A stretch of 64,000 bases of DNA from Kiritimatiellaceae bacterium (GTDB taxonomy: Bacteria > Verrucomicrobiota > Kiritimatiellia > Kiritimatiellales > Tichowtungiaceae). The position numbers and the translations under genes are program-made. The stretch's first letter is position 1; the number at the start of each line of letters is the position of its first letter. The notes below the pieces were generated by a model. It was not told where the DNA came from, ran no database searches, and saw only the letters and a list, made by a program, of their open reading frames with translations. Positions 27,951 to 36,847 of the stretch are shown piece by piece. The stretch is from NCBI GenBank assembly GCA_013141415.1, contig JABFQY010000002.1:237555-301554 (forward strand), in the 5' to 3' direction.

Positions 27951-28073
27951 ATGGCAGCTAAGAAAAAAGTGGCGAAGAAGAAAGTAGCGAAAAAGGCCGT
28001 GAAAAAGGTCGCTAAAAAAGCGGTGAAAAAAGTCGCTAAAAAAGCGGTGAAAAAAGTCGCGAAAAAGAAATAA
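27951..28073 (+). CDS. Hc1/H1-like lysine-alanine-valine repeat protein
   Basis: A 40-residue, almost pure Lys/Ala/Val protein: MAAKKKVAKKKVAKKA followed by repeats of VKKVAKKA and ending VAKKK. It has the composition of the C-terminal tails of eukaryotic histone H1 and chlamydial Hc1/Hc2, and would bind nucleic acid through charge. It has its own strong ribosome site (AAGGAGACGGAA), a candidate promoter and a clear terminator, so it is a stand-alone gene. The 8-residue repeat is nearly perfect at DNA level (24-bp units), which allows length change by slippage. Confidence 0.8.
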   Translation: MAAKKKVAKKKVAKKAVKKVAKKAVKKVAKKAVKKVAKKK

Positions 28074-28097
28074 CAGCTTCTGCTGATTACTTCTGAT

Positions 28098-28126
28098 GCA
28101 GCCCCGGTTTCCGGGGCTGCTTTTTT
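28098..28126 (+). terminator. Rho-independent terminator of the histone-like gene
   Basis: GCAGCCCCGG pairs with CCGGGGCTGC around a TTT loop and is followed by six T residues. It lies 24 bases after the stop codon. Confidence 0.92.
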
Positions 28127-28203
28127 ATCAGCGCAGTTTTTCGTTTCCTTTAAAAAAATCAGGGTCTATCCTCACGCCAATTTAACAGGAGCCAGTCGCG
28201 CGT

Positions 28204-28659
28204 ATGAAATGTCCGAAGTGCGAACACCGCGAAAACAAGGTTATCGACAGTCGCGAAGTCCGGGAAGGCGTTGCCATCCGCCGCCGCCGGCTCTGCCTGA
28301 ACTGCGGGCACCGTTTCACCACCTACGAAGAAGTTCTGCGCGCCGCTTTGCAGGTCATCAAGCGCGACGGTCGCCGCGAAGAGCTTTCCCGTGAGAAACT
28401 GATGCAAAGTATTGCCATCGCCTGCCAGAAACGGCCGATCAGCATCCAGCAGATTGAGCAAATGACCAACAGCGTCATTACGCAGGTCGAAGCCGAATAC
28501 GAACGCGAAGTTCCTTCGACTGCGCTTGGCACCAAAATGATGGCTCTGCTCGAAAAACTCGATGAAGTCGCCTATGTGCGGTTCGCTTCGGTTTACCGGC
28601 GCTTCAAAGACGTCAACCAGTTCATGAATGAGGCCGAAAGGTTGATTGGGCGCGAATGA
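28204..28659 (+). CDS. nrdR: Transcriptional repressor NrdR
   Basis: A 151-residue zinc-ribbon plus ATP-cone protein that senses dATP/ATP and represses ribonucleotide reductase genes. The zinc ribbon is CPKCEHRENKVIDSR with CLNCGHRF; the ATP cone starts after FTTYEEV and contains VIKRDGRREELSREKL. Length is the family norm. Its stop overlaps the next gene in ATGA. Confidence 0.96.
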   Translation: MKCPKCEHRENKVIDSREVREGVAIRRRRLCLNCGHRFTTYEEVLRAALQVIKRDGRREELSREKLMQSIAIACQKRPISIQQIEQMTNSVITQVEAEYEREVPSTALGTKMMALLEKLDEVAYVRFASVYRRFKDVNQFMNEAERLIGRE

Positions 28660-29309
28660 TCGATACGCACCAGAGCCGGCGACTGGCCGAACGTCAGCTG
28701 TGGTCCGGCTATGTGCAGAAACTTTTCCAAACTCTGGAAATCAGTGACCGCGCCGCCGCGCCGGATATTACCGAGAGTCTCGCGGTTTTCTGTCAGCATC
28801 ACGCACACATGCCGAAGCATTCGCTTTCGCTGCTGATGGCACGCTCTTTTTGCGTCACCGGCGACACCGAGGCCGCCGGGCGGATTTTGCATCACGACCG
28901 CGCACACCGCGCGCACACCGAATCCTGGCTTGAGGTGCTCTCCGCCGGTTATCCATTTCCGGAACTTTATCCGCTGTTTTCTTCGCGCGCGCTTCGCCCT
29001 CAGAGTTTGGCGTCCGCCGGAACAGTGTGGGTGCTTGATCTTGATAAAATCCGGCTGACCGAAGCGGATCGGCACGAACTGATTCTGTTTCAGACCGTCC
29101 GCGTGTTGACGGAGCAGGTTTCCAATGTCTGGAAAAAAACAGAAGGGCGCGGCACGCTCGGCATCAACGGCCTTTCCCGGCTGACACGTTTCGTGCGCGG
29201 CAGACAGCCTTCGCAGCAGCTTCTCCGCCATATTGGCGACGTACTGGCGCTGCGCGCGCGCAAAAACAGCTGGTGCGCCGCGCCGTCGGTTCTGCTGCTC
29301 GATTTGTGA
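28656..29309 (+). CDS. Protein of unknown function coupled to nrdR
   Basis: A 217-residue soluble protein I do not recognise, with many His and Arg residues and no signal peptide. The overlap with nrdR in ATGA indicates translational coupling. The C-terminal part is helical and basic (RLTRFVRGRQPSQQLLRHI). Two exact TTTCCA-N5-TGGAAA palindromes fall inside it (28724 and 29119). The next gene, lnt, follows after 17 bases. Function cannot be inferred beyond the company it keeps. Confidence 0.65.
   Translation: MIDTHQSRRLAERQLWSGYVQKLFQTLEISDRAAAPDITESLAVFCQHHAHMPKHSLSLLMARSFCVTGDTEAAGRILHHDRAHRAHTESWLEVLSAGYPFPELYPLFSSRALRPQSLASAGTVWVLDLDKIRLTEADRHELILFQTVRVLTEQVSNVWKKTEGRGTLGINGLSRLTRFVRGRQPSQQLLRHIGDVLALRARKNSWCAAPSVLLLDL
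28724..28740. repeat. Exact TTTCCA-N5-TGGAAA palindrome
   Basis: Exact match with spacer AACTC, inside the unknown gene after nrdR. It is read as Phe-Gln-Thr-Leu-Glu, a different frame from the trpF copy. Confidence 0.8.
29119..29135. repeat. Exact TTTCCA-N5-TGGAAA palindrome
   Basis: Exact match with spacer ATGTC, 395 bases from the previous copy. It is read as Ser-Asn-Val-Trp-Lys. Confidence 0.8.
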
Positions 29310-29326
29310 ATAACCGGGGCCTCTCT

Positions 29327-30874
29327 GTGAAAAAATTATTTTCCATCATAGCGTCCATTTGTACCGGAGGTCTTCTCTTCCTGAGTTTTCCGCCGTTTGG
29401 ATTTTCTTTCTGCGGCTGGCTGGCGCTGATACCGCTGATTTTCGCCTGCGCGGGAAGCGCGCCGCGCCGCGCCGCGTTTCTCGGCTGGCTGGCCGGAACG
29501 GTTTTTTTTCTGAGTTCACTTTTTTGGCTCCGGCACGTGTCCTTGCTCGGCACGGTCGGGCTGGCGTTTTACTGCGCTCTCTATTTCACCCCGTTCGCCG
29601 TATTCGTTTCGTTGCGCCGCGACGGCTGGCGCTGCGCGAACGCGCTGAAAAATATCGGCTGGATGTCCAGCGCGGCGGCGGTCTGGGCGGCGTCGGAATA
29701 TGTGCGGGCGACTTTCGCCACCGGCTTTCCGTGGAATCTGCTCGGCGTCAGCCAATACAAGGAGCTGGCAGTCATTCAAATTGCGGAGTGGGGCGGCGTC
29801 TATGCGATTTCCGCGCTGATGGTTTTTGTCAGCGCGGCTTTTGCCGTCACGATTCTGCAATACGCGGCGGGACTGCGGAAAAAATACCGGATGCATACGG
29901 AGATGATCTGCGCGCTGCTGGCGGTTGCGATGGTTTGGTCGGTGGGAATTCACACCCTGCTGAGCAGGCAAAATTCCGGCGGCATACCGGTGCGCGCGGC
30001 GCTCATCCAGCCGAATGTTCCGGAAGTTGGAAACTGGGAAACGACCGATCCGGACGTGATTTATGAAAAACTCGAACGGCTCACCGCACTTGTACAACAT
30101 GTGCCGAATCTCGATCTGATTATCTGGCCCGAAACCGCGCTACCTGACATGGTCCGCTTCAGCCAGCGCGGTGCAGAGCTGGTTAGGCGGCTGGCCGCCG
30201 CCGGCACACCGCTGCTGGCCGGAAGTATGGATGCGGTCCAGCACGCCGACACACAACCGGACTATTACAATGCCAGCATGCTGTTCAATACGAGTGGCGA
30301 ATTGCTTGGCACCTATTACAAACAGCATCTGGTGCTGTTCGGCGAATACATTCCGTTCGAAGGGAAAATTCCGCTGATCAACGCGCTGACGCCGATCGGC
30401 TCCAGCTTTATGCCGGGCCGCACGGCGACGCAGTTCAAACTTCCCGGCGGTGACCGCGCATTTTCCGTACTGATTTGCTTCGAAGACTCTTTACCCTATC
30501 TGGCCCGCAAAGCCGCACGCGCTGGCGCCGACCTGCTGGTCAATCAAACCAACGATTCGTGGTTCGACCCCGATTGCGGCTCGGAACAGCATCTGGCCAA
30601 CGCCGTGTTCCGCTGTATCGAAACCCGCCTGCCGATGCTGCGCTGTGCCAACACCGGCATCACCTGCGCCGTCGATCCGCTCGGACGCATTACGCAAACT
30701 CTCGCGCCGCGCACCGAAGGCTTTCAGGTGGTTGAAACCGTTCCGGCCGATCCGGCGTGCGAAGAGACTTTTTACGTCCGTTTCGGCGACCTGTTTGCTC
30801 AGGCTTGCCTGGCCAGTAGCGTTGCGCTATTTATCGTTTCCTTTATCAAACGCCGGAAAACCTCAGATGCTTGA
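29327..30874 (+). CDS. lnt: Apolipoprotein N-acyltransferase
   Basis: A 515-residue inner-membrane enzyme that adds the third acyl chain to lipoproteins. About six N-terminal transmembrane segments precede a periplasmic nitrilase domain with the triad Glu in IIWPETALPD near 268, Lys in YKQHLVLFGEYIPF near 331 and Cys in VLICFEDSLPYL near 384. A final membrane helix follows. GTG 29327 is chosen because the hydrophobic helix starts at once and upstream codons overlap the previous gene. Presence of Lnt supports a Gram-negative envelope. Confidence 0.92.
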   Translation: MKKLFSIIASICTGGLLFLSFPPFGFSFCGWLALIPLIFACAGSAPRRAAFLGWLAGTVFFLSSLFWLRHVSLLGTVGLAFYCALYFTPFAVFVSLRRDGWRCANALKNIGWMSSAAAVWAASEYVRATFATGFPWNLLGVSQYKELAVIQIAEWGGVYAISALMVFVSAAFAVTILQYAAGLRKKYRMHTEMICALLAVAMVWSVGIHTLLSRQNSGGIPVRAALIQPNVPEVGNWETTDPDVIYEKLERLTALVQHVPNLDLIIWPETALPDMVRFSQRGAELVRRLAAAGTPLLAGSMDAVQHADTQPDYYNASMLFNTSGELLGTYYKQHLVLFGEYIPFEGKIPLINALTPIGSSFMPGRTATQFKLPGGDRAFSVLICFEDSLPYLARKAARAGADLLVNQTNDSWFDPDCGSEQHLANAVFRCIETRLPMLRCANTGITCAVDPLGRITQTLAPRTEGFQVVETVPADPACEETFYVRFGDLFAQACLASSVALFIVSFIKRRKTSDA

Positions 30875-31988
30875 AGAACTGAAAAATAAAATGGCCGCAG
30901 TCCGCACACGCATGGAAGAAATGCGCGGCTATCTCGGCATTAAAGAAAAACGTGATGAGCTCGAACGGCTCGAAGCGGAGGCCGCGGTGCCCGGCTTCTG
31001 GAGCGATCAAAACCGCAGCCTCGCCAATATCGCCGCAACCAAAGCGGCCAAGGCGGTGCTCGGCCCGTTCCAAAGCATTGAGGCTTTGCTGGGCGATGCG
31101 GAAGTGCTGCTGGAGCTGGCCGAAATAGAAGACGAAGCCGGACAGTTGGCGGCGGGAAAAGAAATCGAGCAGATGCTTTCGGACTGCGAGAGCAGTTTCC
31201 GCGCTCTGGAAATGCAGTCGCTGCTCGGCGGCCCGATGGATTCGAAGAATGCGTATCTGAGTCTGCACGCCGGTGCGGGCGGAACCGAGTCGTGCGACTG
31301 GGCCGATATGCTTTACCGGATGTACCGCCGCTATGCCGAACGCAACGGCTTTACCGTGGAGCTTCTCGATATGCAGCCGGGCGAAGAGGCTGGCATCAAG
31401 AGTGTCGCTTTGCAGATTTCCGGCGACTACGCCTACGGTTATCTCAAAGGCGAGCGAGGCGTTCACCGGCTGGTGCGTATCAGCCCGTTCGATTCCGCCG
31501 CGCGCCGACACACCTCGTTTGTCGCGCTCGACGTCACCGCCGAAATTGACGATGACGTCGAAGTTGAGATTGAAGAAAAAGATTTGCGCATCGACACCTA
31601 CCGCTCAAGCGGCAAGGGCGGACAGCACGTTAACACCACCGACTCCGCGGTGCGCATTGTGCATATTCCGAGCGGCATTATCACGCAATGTCAGGCCGAA
31701 CGCTCTCAGCACAAGAACCGCGACAAAGCCATGAAGATGTTGCGTGCCAAAGTGTACGAGTACGAGCTGGATAAAAAGAAACAGGCCGCCGAACAGTTTT
31801 ACGGCGCAAAGGGCGAAATCGCCTGGGGCCATCAGATCCGTTCCTATGTCCTGCAGCCCTACACGATGGTCAAAGACCACCGCACCGACACGCAGAGCGG
31901 CAACACCCAAAGCGTGCTCGACGGCAACATCGGCGAGTTCATCGAAGCCTATTTGAAGCTTCAGCAAAAAGGGAAAGCTGACGCATGA
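30867..31988 (+). CDS. prfB: Peptide chain release factor 2
   Basis: A 373-residue class I release factor that frees peptides at UGA and UAA. The tripeptide anticodon SPF is in ISPFDSAARRH near residue 205, and the peptidyl-transfer GGQ in SGKGGQHVN near 251. The normal frame runs straight through the site (after RGYL) where many bacteria need a programmed +1 frameshift, so no UGA-based self-regulation is present. Its ATG overlaps the lnt end by eight bases and its stop overlaps trpC in ATGA. Confidence 0.95.
   Translation: MLEELKNKMAAVRTRMEEMRGYLGIKEKRDELERLEAEAAVPGFWSDQNRSLANIAATKAAKAVLGPFQSIEALLGDAEVLLELAEIEDEAGQLAAGKEIEQMLSDCESSFRALEMQSLLGGPMDSKNAYLSLHAGAGGTESCDWADMLYRMYRRYAERNGFTVELLDMQPGEEAGIKSVALQISGDYAYGYLKGERGVHRLVRISPFDSAARRHTSFVALDVTAEIDDDVEVEIEEKDLRIDTYRSSGKGGQHVNTTDSAVRIVHIPSGIITQCQAERSQHKNRDKAMKMLRAKVYEYELDKKKQAAEQFYGAKGEIAWGHQIRSYVLQPYTMVKDHRTDTQSGNTQSVLDGNIGEFIEAYLKLQQKGKADA
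31196..31212. repeat. One-mismatch TTTCC-palindrome in prfB
   Basis: TTTCCG, spacer CGCTC, TGGAAA. One base differs from the exact motif. Confidence 0.5.
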
Positions 31989-32803
31989 ATATTCTAGACG
32001 AAATCATTGCCAACAAACGCCGCGAGATTGAAACGCCCGGCTATTTCCAAACGCTGGAAACGGTCATCGAAAATCTTCCGCATGTCGGAACTTCGTGCGA
32101 CGCCTGCGACGGAAAACCGGCGAGAGAAGCGACTCCGGGTTTTATCGCCGCGCTGAAAGCCGTGCCCATTGGTTTGATCGCCGAAGTAAAACGCAAATCG
32201 CCGTCGGTCGGATTAATCCGCGAGCCGTTTGATCCCGCCTCGATTGCTCAGGCGTATGAAACGTCCGGCGCACAGGCCATTTCATGCCTGATGGACGCCA
32301 ACTATTTCGGCGGCGGCGAAGAACAATGGCGCGCCGTGCGCGCCGCGACAAAACTGCCGATGCTCTACAAGGAGTTCGTCGTTGATCTGCGCCAGATTTT
32401 CCATGCGGACGCGCTTGGCGCATCGGCGGTGCTGCTGATTGTCGCCGCGCTCGACGATGCCGAACTGAAAAAATATATCCGGCTGACGGAAGCGTCCGGT
32501 ATGACGGCGTTGGTCGAAGTGCACACCGAAGAAGAAATGAAACGCGCGGTCGCCGCCGGTGCGGAATGCATCGGCATCAACAACCGGAATTTAAAAACGT
32601 TCGAAACCAAACTCGAAACCACGCTCCAGCTCCGCAAGCTGGCGCCGAAGAATTGTACGCTGATCAGCGAAAGCGGAATTCGCACAGCGGACGACGTGAA
32701 AATTCTACGCGACGCCGGAATCGCCGCCATTCTGGTCGGCGAAAGTCTGTTGCGTCAGCCGGACGTTGCTGTTGCGGTGAAGACGCTCATGCAGATCGGC
32801 TGA
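31985..32803 (+). CDS. trpC: Indole-3-glycerol phosphate synthase
   Basis: A 272-residue TIM barrel that closes the indole ring in tryptophan synthesis. The catalytic lysine is in EVKRKSPS near residue 62, with Glu in the LVEVHTEEEM strand and the phosphate site GESLLR near the end. N-terminal helices include ILDEIIANKRREIE, the family start. It is coupled to prfB and lies 6.5 kb from trpF-trpB, so the pathway is scattered. A TTTCC palindrome lies near its start (32044). Confidence 0.95.
   Translation: MNILDEIIANKRREIETPGYFQTLETVIENLPHVGTSCDACDGKPAREATPGFIAALKAVPIGLIAEVKRKSPSVGLIREPFDPASIAQAYETSGAQAISCLMDANYFGGGEEQWRAVRAATKLPMLYKEFVVDLRQIFHADALGASAVLLIVAALDDAELKKYIRLTEASGMTALVEVHTEEEMKRAVAAGAECIGINNRNLKTFETKLETTLQLRKLAPKNCTLISESGIRTADDVKILRDAGIAAILVGESLLRQPDVAVAVKTLMQIG
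32044..32060. repeat. Exact TTTCCA-N5-TGGAAA palindrome in trpC
   Basis: Exact match with spacer AACGC, read as Phe-Gln-Thr-Leu-Glu. Confidence 0.8.
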
Positions 32804-32804
32804 G

Positions 32805-34132
32805 TTACGCGTTCGGGATCGGCGGGAAGCGTCCGCCGGGAAACGGGTCGGCGGTTTCTTTCATCCACGCCGTGATTTTCCCGTGCAGTTCTTCGAGCAC
32901 CGTTTGATAAGCCGGATCGTTGACACGATTGCAGGCTTCCATTGGATCGAGATAAAGGTCGAAAAGTTCCATCGTTCCGAGCGGACGATCGTAATATCCG
33001 GCGGCTTCCATGACTTTACGGCTGGGGCCGTCCTGCCGAAAGATCGGGCCGGTCGGCGCGTGGCGCAGAACGAGTTTATAGCGTTCGGTCCGGATCGAAC
33101 GAAGCGCTTCCAGGCGGCCGTGATAGGTTTGTTCGGTAAACACCGCAGCATGGATCTGGGCAACTTTTCCGCGCATCAGCGGAACGAGACTTTTCCCTTC
33201 GAGCCACGGCTTTGGTGCAATGCCGGTCAGCTCCATGAGCGTGGGATAAATGTCCAGATGGGAAGCGATGGGTTCGATGACGGTTCCCTTCGGCATGTCG
33301 CCCGGACAGCGCAGCATCAGCATGACGCCGGTTCCCTGGTCAGACAGAGTTTTTTCGCTCCGGGGAATTCAATACCGTGATCGGTGGTGACGACGATGAC
33401 TGTATTTTCCATGAGTCCGTAGTGACGCAGTGCATCCAGAACGCGGCCCATATATTCGTCCATAATCCGGACGCCTTCGCGGTAACTGGCCATGTCCTGT
33501 CTGATTTCGGGGAGATCCGGCAGGAAGGGCGGCGGGGCAGTATAACGCCAGTCGAGTTTGTCCGGATCATAATAACGGGTTTTGCTGAAGCGCGCGGCTT
33601 CCGCGCCGATTCCGAGTTCCGTCCGTCCGATATTATTGCGGTGAGGCTCATCAATGCCGACGGATAGAAAGAAGGGCTGTTCAGAACCGCCTGCCTGTCC
33701 GGCCAGAAATTCAACGGCGAGGTCGATGGTTTCCGGATAGAACCAGCCTTTCATCTGGCGGGAGTCGGAGCAGAGAATTTTCTGATAACCCAGCGGCGAA
33801 AGATCCTTCTTGTCACACTCATGCTGACATCCGGCGAGAGCCGTTGTGTATCCGGCGTCGTTCAGGGTGTGCACCAGATGTTTCGAGTAGTCATCCACTT
33901 TCCATCCGTCATCGCCGGGCAGACCGAAAACGCCGCATTGATGAGGATACTGACCTGTGAGCATCGCCGCGCGGCTCGGGCCGCAAGTGGGCGAAACAGA
34001 AAAGGCTTTCCGGAAAAGCACGGCTTCTTTGGCGAAGCGCATCAGGTTGGGCGTTTTGACCGGAACGCCGTAAGGCTGACAGTATCGTCCGGCATCATGG
34101 GCGTGCAGCTAAACGATGTTGGGTTTTTTCAT
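32805..34132 (-). pseudogene. Type I sulfatase with nonsense and frameshift mutations
   Basis: The gene reads as an arylsulfatase-type enzyme, with the formylglycine site Cys in SPTCGPSRAAMLTG near residue 49 and the metal/sulfate residues DHGIEFPGAKK near 225. Two lesions are visible. Codon 8 is TAG (34109-34111) where the family has Trp (KPNIV-stop-LHAHDAGRY). At 33350-33355 a run of A on the coding strand is one base short, splitting the frame; restoring one A rejoins GAKK to TLSDQGTG. It overlaps the GH2 gene end in ATGA, so the two formed a glycan-degradation operon. The second lesion alone could be a sequencing error; together they point to decay. Confidence 0.85.
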
Positions 34133-35910
34133 GGGCGGATCCAGCGCTGTTTAAGAATTTGGGCCGCGCTCTTCGGATGCCGCTGGCGGGTGAAAATTCC
34201 TTTGCGGTTGCCCCATACCCGCTTGGTGCCTTGCTTAGTCGCGAAGTCGGCGAAATTCCAGACATGCTCTCCGACCATAAAAGGAAGCCGGTCGTAAACC
34301 CGGTGGTATTGTTCCAAAAAGGAGGCCTGAAACTCTTCGGTAAAAAACTGACTCATCACGCTGTGAAAGCCGTGAATCGTATCGGCACCGTATTCGGCGA
34401 CCATAACCGGCTTGGCAAAGCGGGTGTGCCACGCCCTGAGGTCGGCTTCCAGTAATTCTTCGATGCGATCCATTTCGCCGGTGTGGTGATACCAGCCGAA
34501 ATAGCGGTTGACGCAAATCACATCCACCAGATGGCCGATGCGGGTTTGGTCGGGCCAGCGGTCTTCGACCACGGTGATCGGCCGGGAAGCATCCAGGCGC
34601 CGGGCCTCACCGATGACGGATTGGAAATAAGGTTCCGCCGCTTCGTTCTGGCTGGCCGGTTCGTTGCCGAGACTCCACATGACGACACACGGATGGTTTT
34701 TGTCCCGCCGGATCAGCCCGCGGGTAACGTCTAAATGATGCTCCAGCGTTTTTGAGTTGGCCCGCTCATCGCAGAATACCGGAACATCATTCCACATGTT
34801 GAATCCGACAGCGGGAACCTCGTCGATCACAACGAGGCCTTGACGATCCGCCATGCGCATAAATTCTTCGCTGTACGGATAGTGGCTGGTCCGGATTGAA
34901 TTTGCGCCGATCCACTTAAGCAGGGCGAAGTCGTGAACCATCGTCGCAAGATCCAGACAACGTCCGCGAATGTCGGCGTCTTCATGCTTTCCGAAACCCC
35001 GGAAATAAAAAGGGCGGCCATTGATTTCAAACGTGGTGGCAGTGACCTTGATGGAGCGGAAGCCGAATTCTTCACGATACGAATCAAACACCTTACCGCC
35101 GGAGTCGCGCAGACGAACTTCCAGAGTGTACAGAACGCCCCTGCCGGGCTCCCACAAAACAGGATTTTCTACCGGTATCGTTCCGGAGCGGGCGGCGGCC
35201 CGGTGCAAAACATCTCCCTCCGGATTCATCAGAAGGATTTCAACCTCTGCCGCGGAAGATGTTGAAACGTCGTACGAGACATTCCACGCCTTTCCGGTTC
35301 CCGGCGCCGTGCGGATTGAAACATCCGTGATGTGGACGGCGGGCAAAGCGATCAGGCGGACGGGGCGGTGGATACCGGAATAGTTGAAAAAGTCGAAGTG
35401 AGTTTCCTGCACCGGAATAGAACTGCCTGCGCAGCCTCCGGCGGGGCGCGAGGTCAGCTCGCCGCCGGGCAGACAAGTCCAGTCGAGCCGGTTATCCGCC
35501 CGAACGGTCAGGAGGTGGCGGCCTCCCGGAGCTACGTCGCCGAGGTCAACCGTGAATGGAAGAAAGCCGCCTTTGTTGCGCCCGAGCAACTTGCCGTCCA
35601 GCCAGATATCGGCATGGTGGGCGACTGCATCAAAGCGCAACAGGATTTTCCGGTCTTTCCATCCGGATGGAATAATCAGCTCCCGCTGATACCAGACGTA
35701 CCCGACATGATCCCGGATGTTTGTATCAGCAAACAGATCGTTATAGCTGGCGGGAACCGGAACTTCGGCGGCAGAGGACGGAAATTTTCCGGCGTGCCAG
35801 CCCGAGTCTTCCCCGGTGCCGTCCCAATCGACTTGAAAGCGCCAAAGGCCGTTCAAATCCCGGATGTCCCGATATTCATTTTCCTGAGGGTAGAGAGGAT
35901 GTTCGTTCAT
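34129..35910 (-). CDS. Glycoside hydrolase family 2, beta-glucuronidase-like
   Basis: A 593-residue GH2 enzyme. Sugar-binding, immunoglobulin-like and TIM-barrel domains occur in order. The acid/base Glu lies in WSLGNEPAS near residue 415 and the nucleophile Glu in VMVAEYGADTIHGF near 504. RTSHYPYSEEF and the AEYGADT/IHGF pattern resemble beta-glucuronidases more than beta-galactosidases, and the length is right. No signal peptide is seen, so it is probably cytosolic. ATG 35910 has AGGGAG just upstream. The partner sulfatase is broken, so sulfated uronic-acid glycans were the probable substrate. Confidence 0.87.
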   Translation of the reverse strand: MNEHPLYPQENEYRDIRDLNGLWRFQVDWDGTGEDSGWHAGKFPSSAAEVPVPASYNDLFADTNIRDHVGYVWYQRELIIPSGWKDRKILLRFDAVAHHADIWLDGKLLGRNKGGFLPFTVDLGDVAPGGRHLLTVRADNRLDWTCLPGGELTSRPAGGCAGSSIPVQETHFDFFNYSGIHRPVRLIALPAVHITDVSIRTAPGTGKAWNVSYDVSTSSAAEVEILLMNPEGDVLHRAAARSGTIPVENPVLWEPGRGVLYTLEVRLRDSGGKVFDSYREEFGFRSIKVTATTFEINGRPFYFRGFGKHEDADIRGRCLDLATMVHDFALLKWIGANSIRTSHYPYSEEFMRMADRQGLVVIDEVPAVGFNMWNDVPVFCDERANSKTLEHHLDVTRGLIRRDKNHPCVVMWSLGNEPASQNEAAEPYFQSVIGEARRLDASRPITVVEDRWPDQTRIGHLVDVICVNRYFGWYHHTGEMDRIEELLEADLRAWHTRFAKPVMVAEYGADTIHGFHSVMSQFFTEEFQASFLEQYHRVYDRLPFMVGEHVWNFADFATKQGTKRVWGNRKGIFTRQRHPKSAAQILKQRWIRP

Positions 35911-36057
35911 AGGCTCCCTGTATTTTCCAAAGAAGCTAAGACATTCCATGCAAGTCGTCAACGCGCCTCCCTCGCGATTCCGGGCCCAAGGAGTTTTTGC
36001 TTTCCAAGCCGACCCGCCTGAGATTACTTTCCGGCGGTCAAGCTTACGAAAGGCACC

Positions 36058-36417
36058 ATGAAACTGTTTGCCGCCATCTCGCCTGCCATGCAATCCGCGC
36101 TGTTGCTGGCGTTGTCGAACGTTTTCATGACCTTTGCGTGGTATGCCCACCTGCGCAACATGGCGGGACGGAAATGGTTCATCGCCGCGCTGGTCAGCTG
36201 GGGCATTGCGCTGTTCGAATACCTCATCATGATCCCCGCCAACCGGATCGGCTATACGCAGCTTTCGCTGCCGCAACTGAAAATCATGCAGGAAGTCATC
36301 ACGCTGTCGGTGTTTGTTCCGTTTGCGATCTTCTACATGCACCAGCCGCTCAAACTCGACTACCTCTGGGCCGGACTCTGCATCCTCGGCGCGGTCTATT
36401 TTATGTTCCGATCTTAG
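36058..36417 (+). CDS. DUF486 (DMT-like) small membrane protein
   Basis: A 119-residue protein with four hydrophobic helices (LLLALSNVFMTFAWYAHL, WFIAALVSWGIALFEYLIM, then VFVPFAIFYM, and a final helix). It matches the DUF486 family related to drug/metabolite transporters. Transport function is inferred only from that relation. The last 117 coding bases are part of a 221-bp tandem duplication that continues into the downstream gap. Upstream it is divergent from the GH2 gene. Confidence 0.85.
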   Translation: MKLFAAISPAMQSALLLALSNVFMTFAWYAHLRNMAGRKWFIAALVSWGIALFEYLIMIPANRIGYTQLSLPQLKIMQEVITLSVFVPFAIFYMHQPLKLDYLWAGLCILGAVYFMFRS

Positions 36418-36748
36418 TAAAGCCGGAACTTAGAGCGGAGCTCGTAGATCCGGCTTACGAACAGACCGCGCGGCGGAAATTGCCGGATCCACGCTGCGCG
36501 GCAGCTGAGTTCCGGCAGTACACGCTGTCTGTGTTTGTGCCGTTTGCGATCTTCTACATGCACCAGCCGCTCAAACTCGACTACCTCTGGGCCGGACTCT
36601 GCATTCTCGGCGCGGTCTATTTCATGTTCCGATCTTAGTAAAGCCGGAACTTAGAGCGGAGCTCGTAGATCCGGCTTACGAACAGACCGCGCGGCGGAAA
36701 TTGCCGGATCCACGCTGCACGGCAGCTGAGTTCCGGCAGTACACGCTG
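36301..36748 (+). repeat. Tandem duplication, 221-bp unit
   Basis: Unit 1 is 36301-36521, unit 2 is 36522-36742, and a third copy begins with ACGCTG at 36743. The units differ at only a few positions. Each carries the 3' end of the DUF486 gene plus a hairpin (AAGCCGGA...TCCGGCTT) and a second inverted repeat ending in TTCCGG. It fills most of the 430-bp gap before the next gene. Confidence 0.93.
36526..36638 (+). pseudogene. Duplicated 3' end of the DUF486 gene
   Basis: The second repeat unit encodes the same last 37 residues (SVFVPFAIFYMHQP through YFMFRS) and stop, without a start. It is a by-product of the tandem duplication. Confidence 0.85.
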
Positions 36749-36847
36749 ATCCGGTTTGTTCATAAGGAATTTAAGCCGTTGCTTTGACTTTTTTTCTTTC
36801 TCTGGCTAACGTGCCGTCACGTTTTCCGCAACTTCTGGAGATCAAAC

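Noticed and set aside
30867..30990. Programmed frameshift in prfB
   Set aside because: The frame is continuous from ATG with no UGA in the expected place.
34109..34111. TAG codon in the sulfatase as recoded sense codon
   Set aside because: Other intact genes here end in TAG, and the same gene has a second lesion, so decay is the simpler reading.
35911..36342. N-terminal extension of the GH2 gene to 36342
   Set aside because: The extension is antisense to the DUF486 gene, and ATG 35910 has a good ribosome site at the conserved start.
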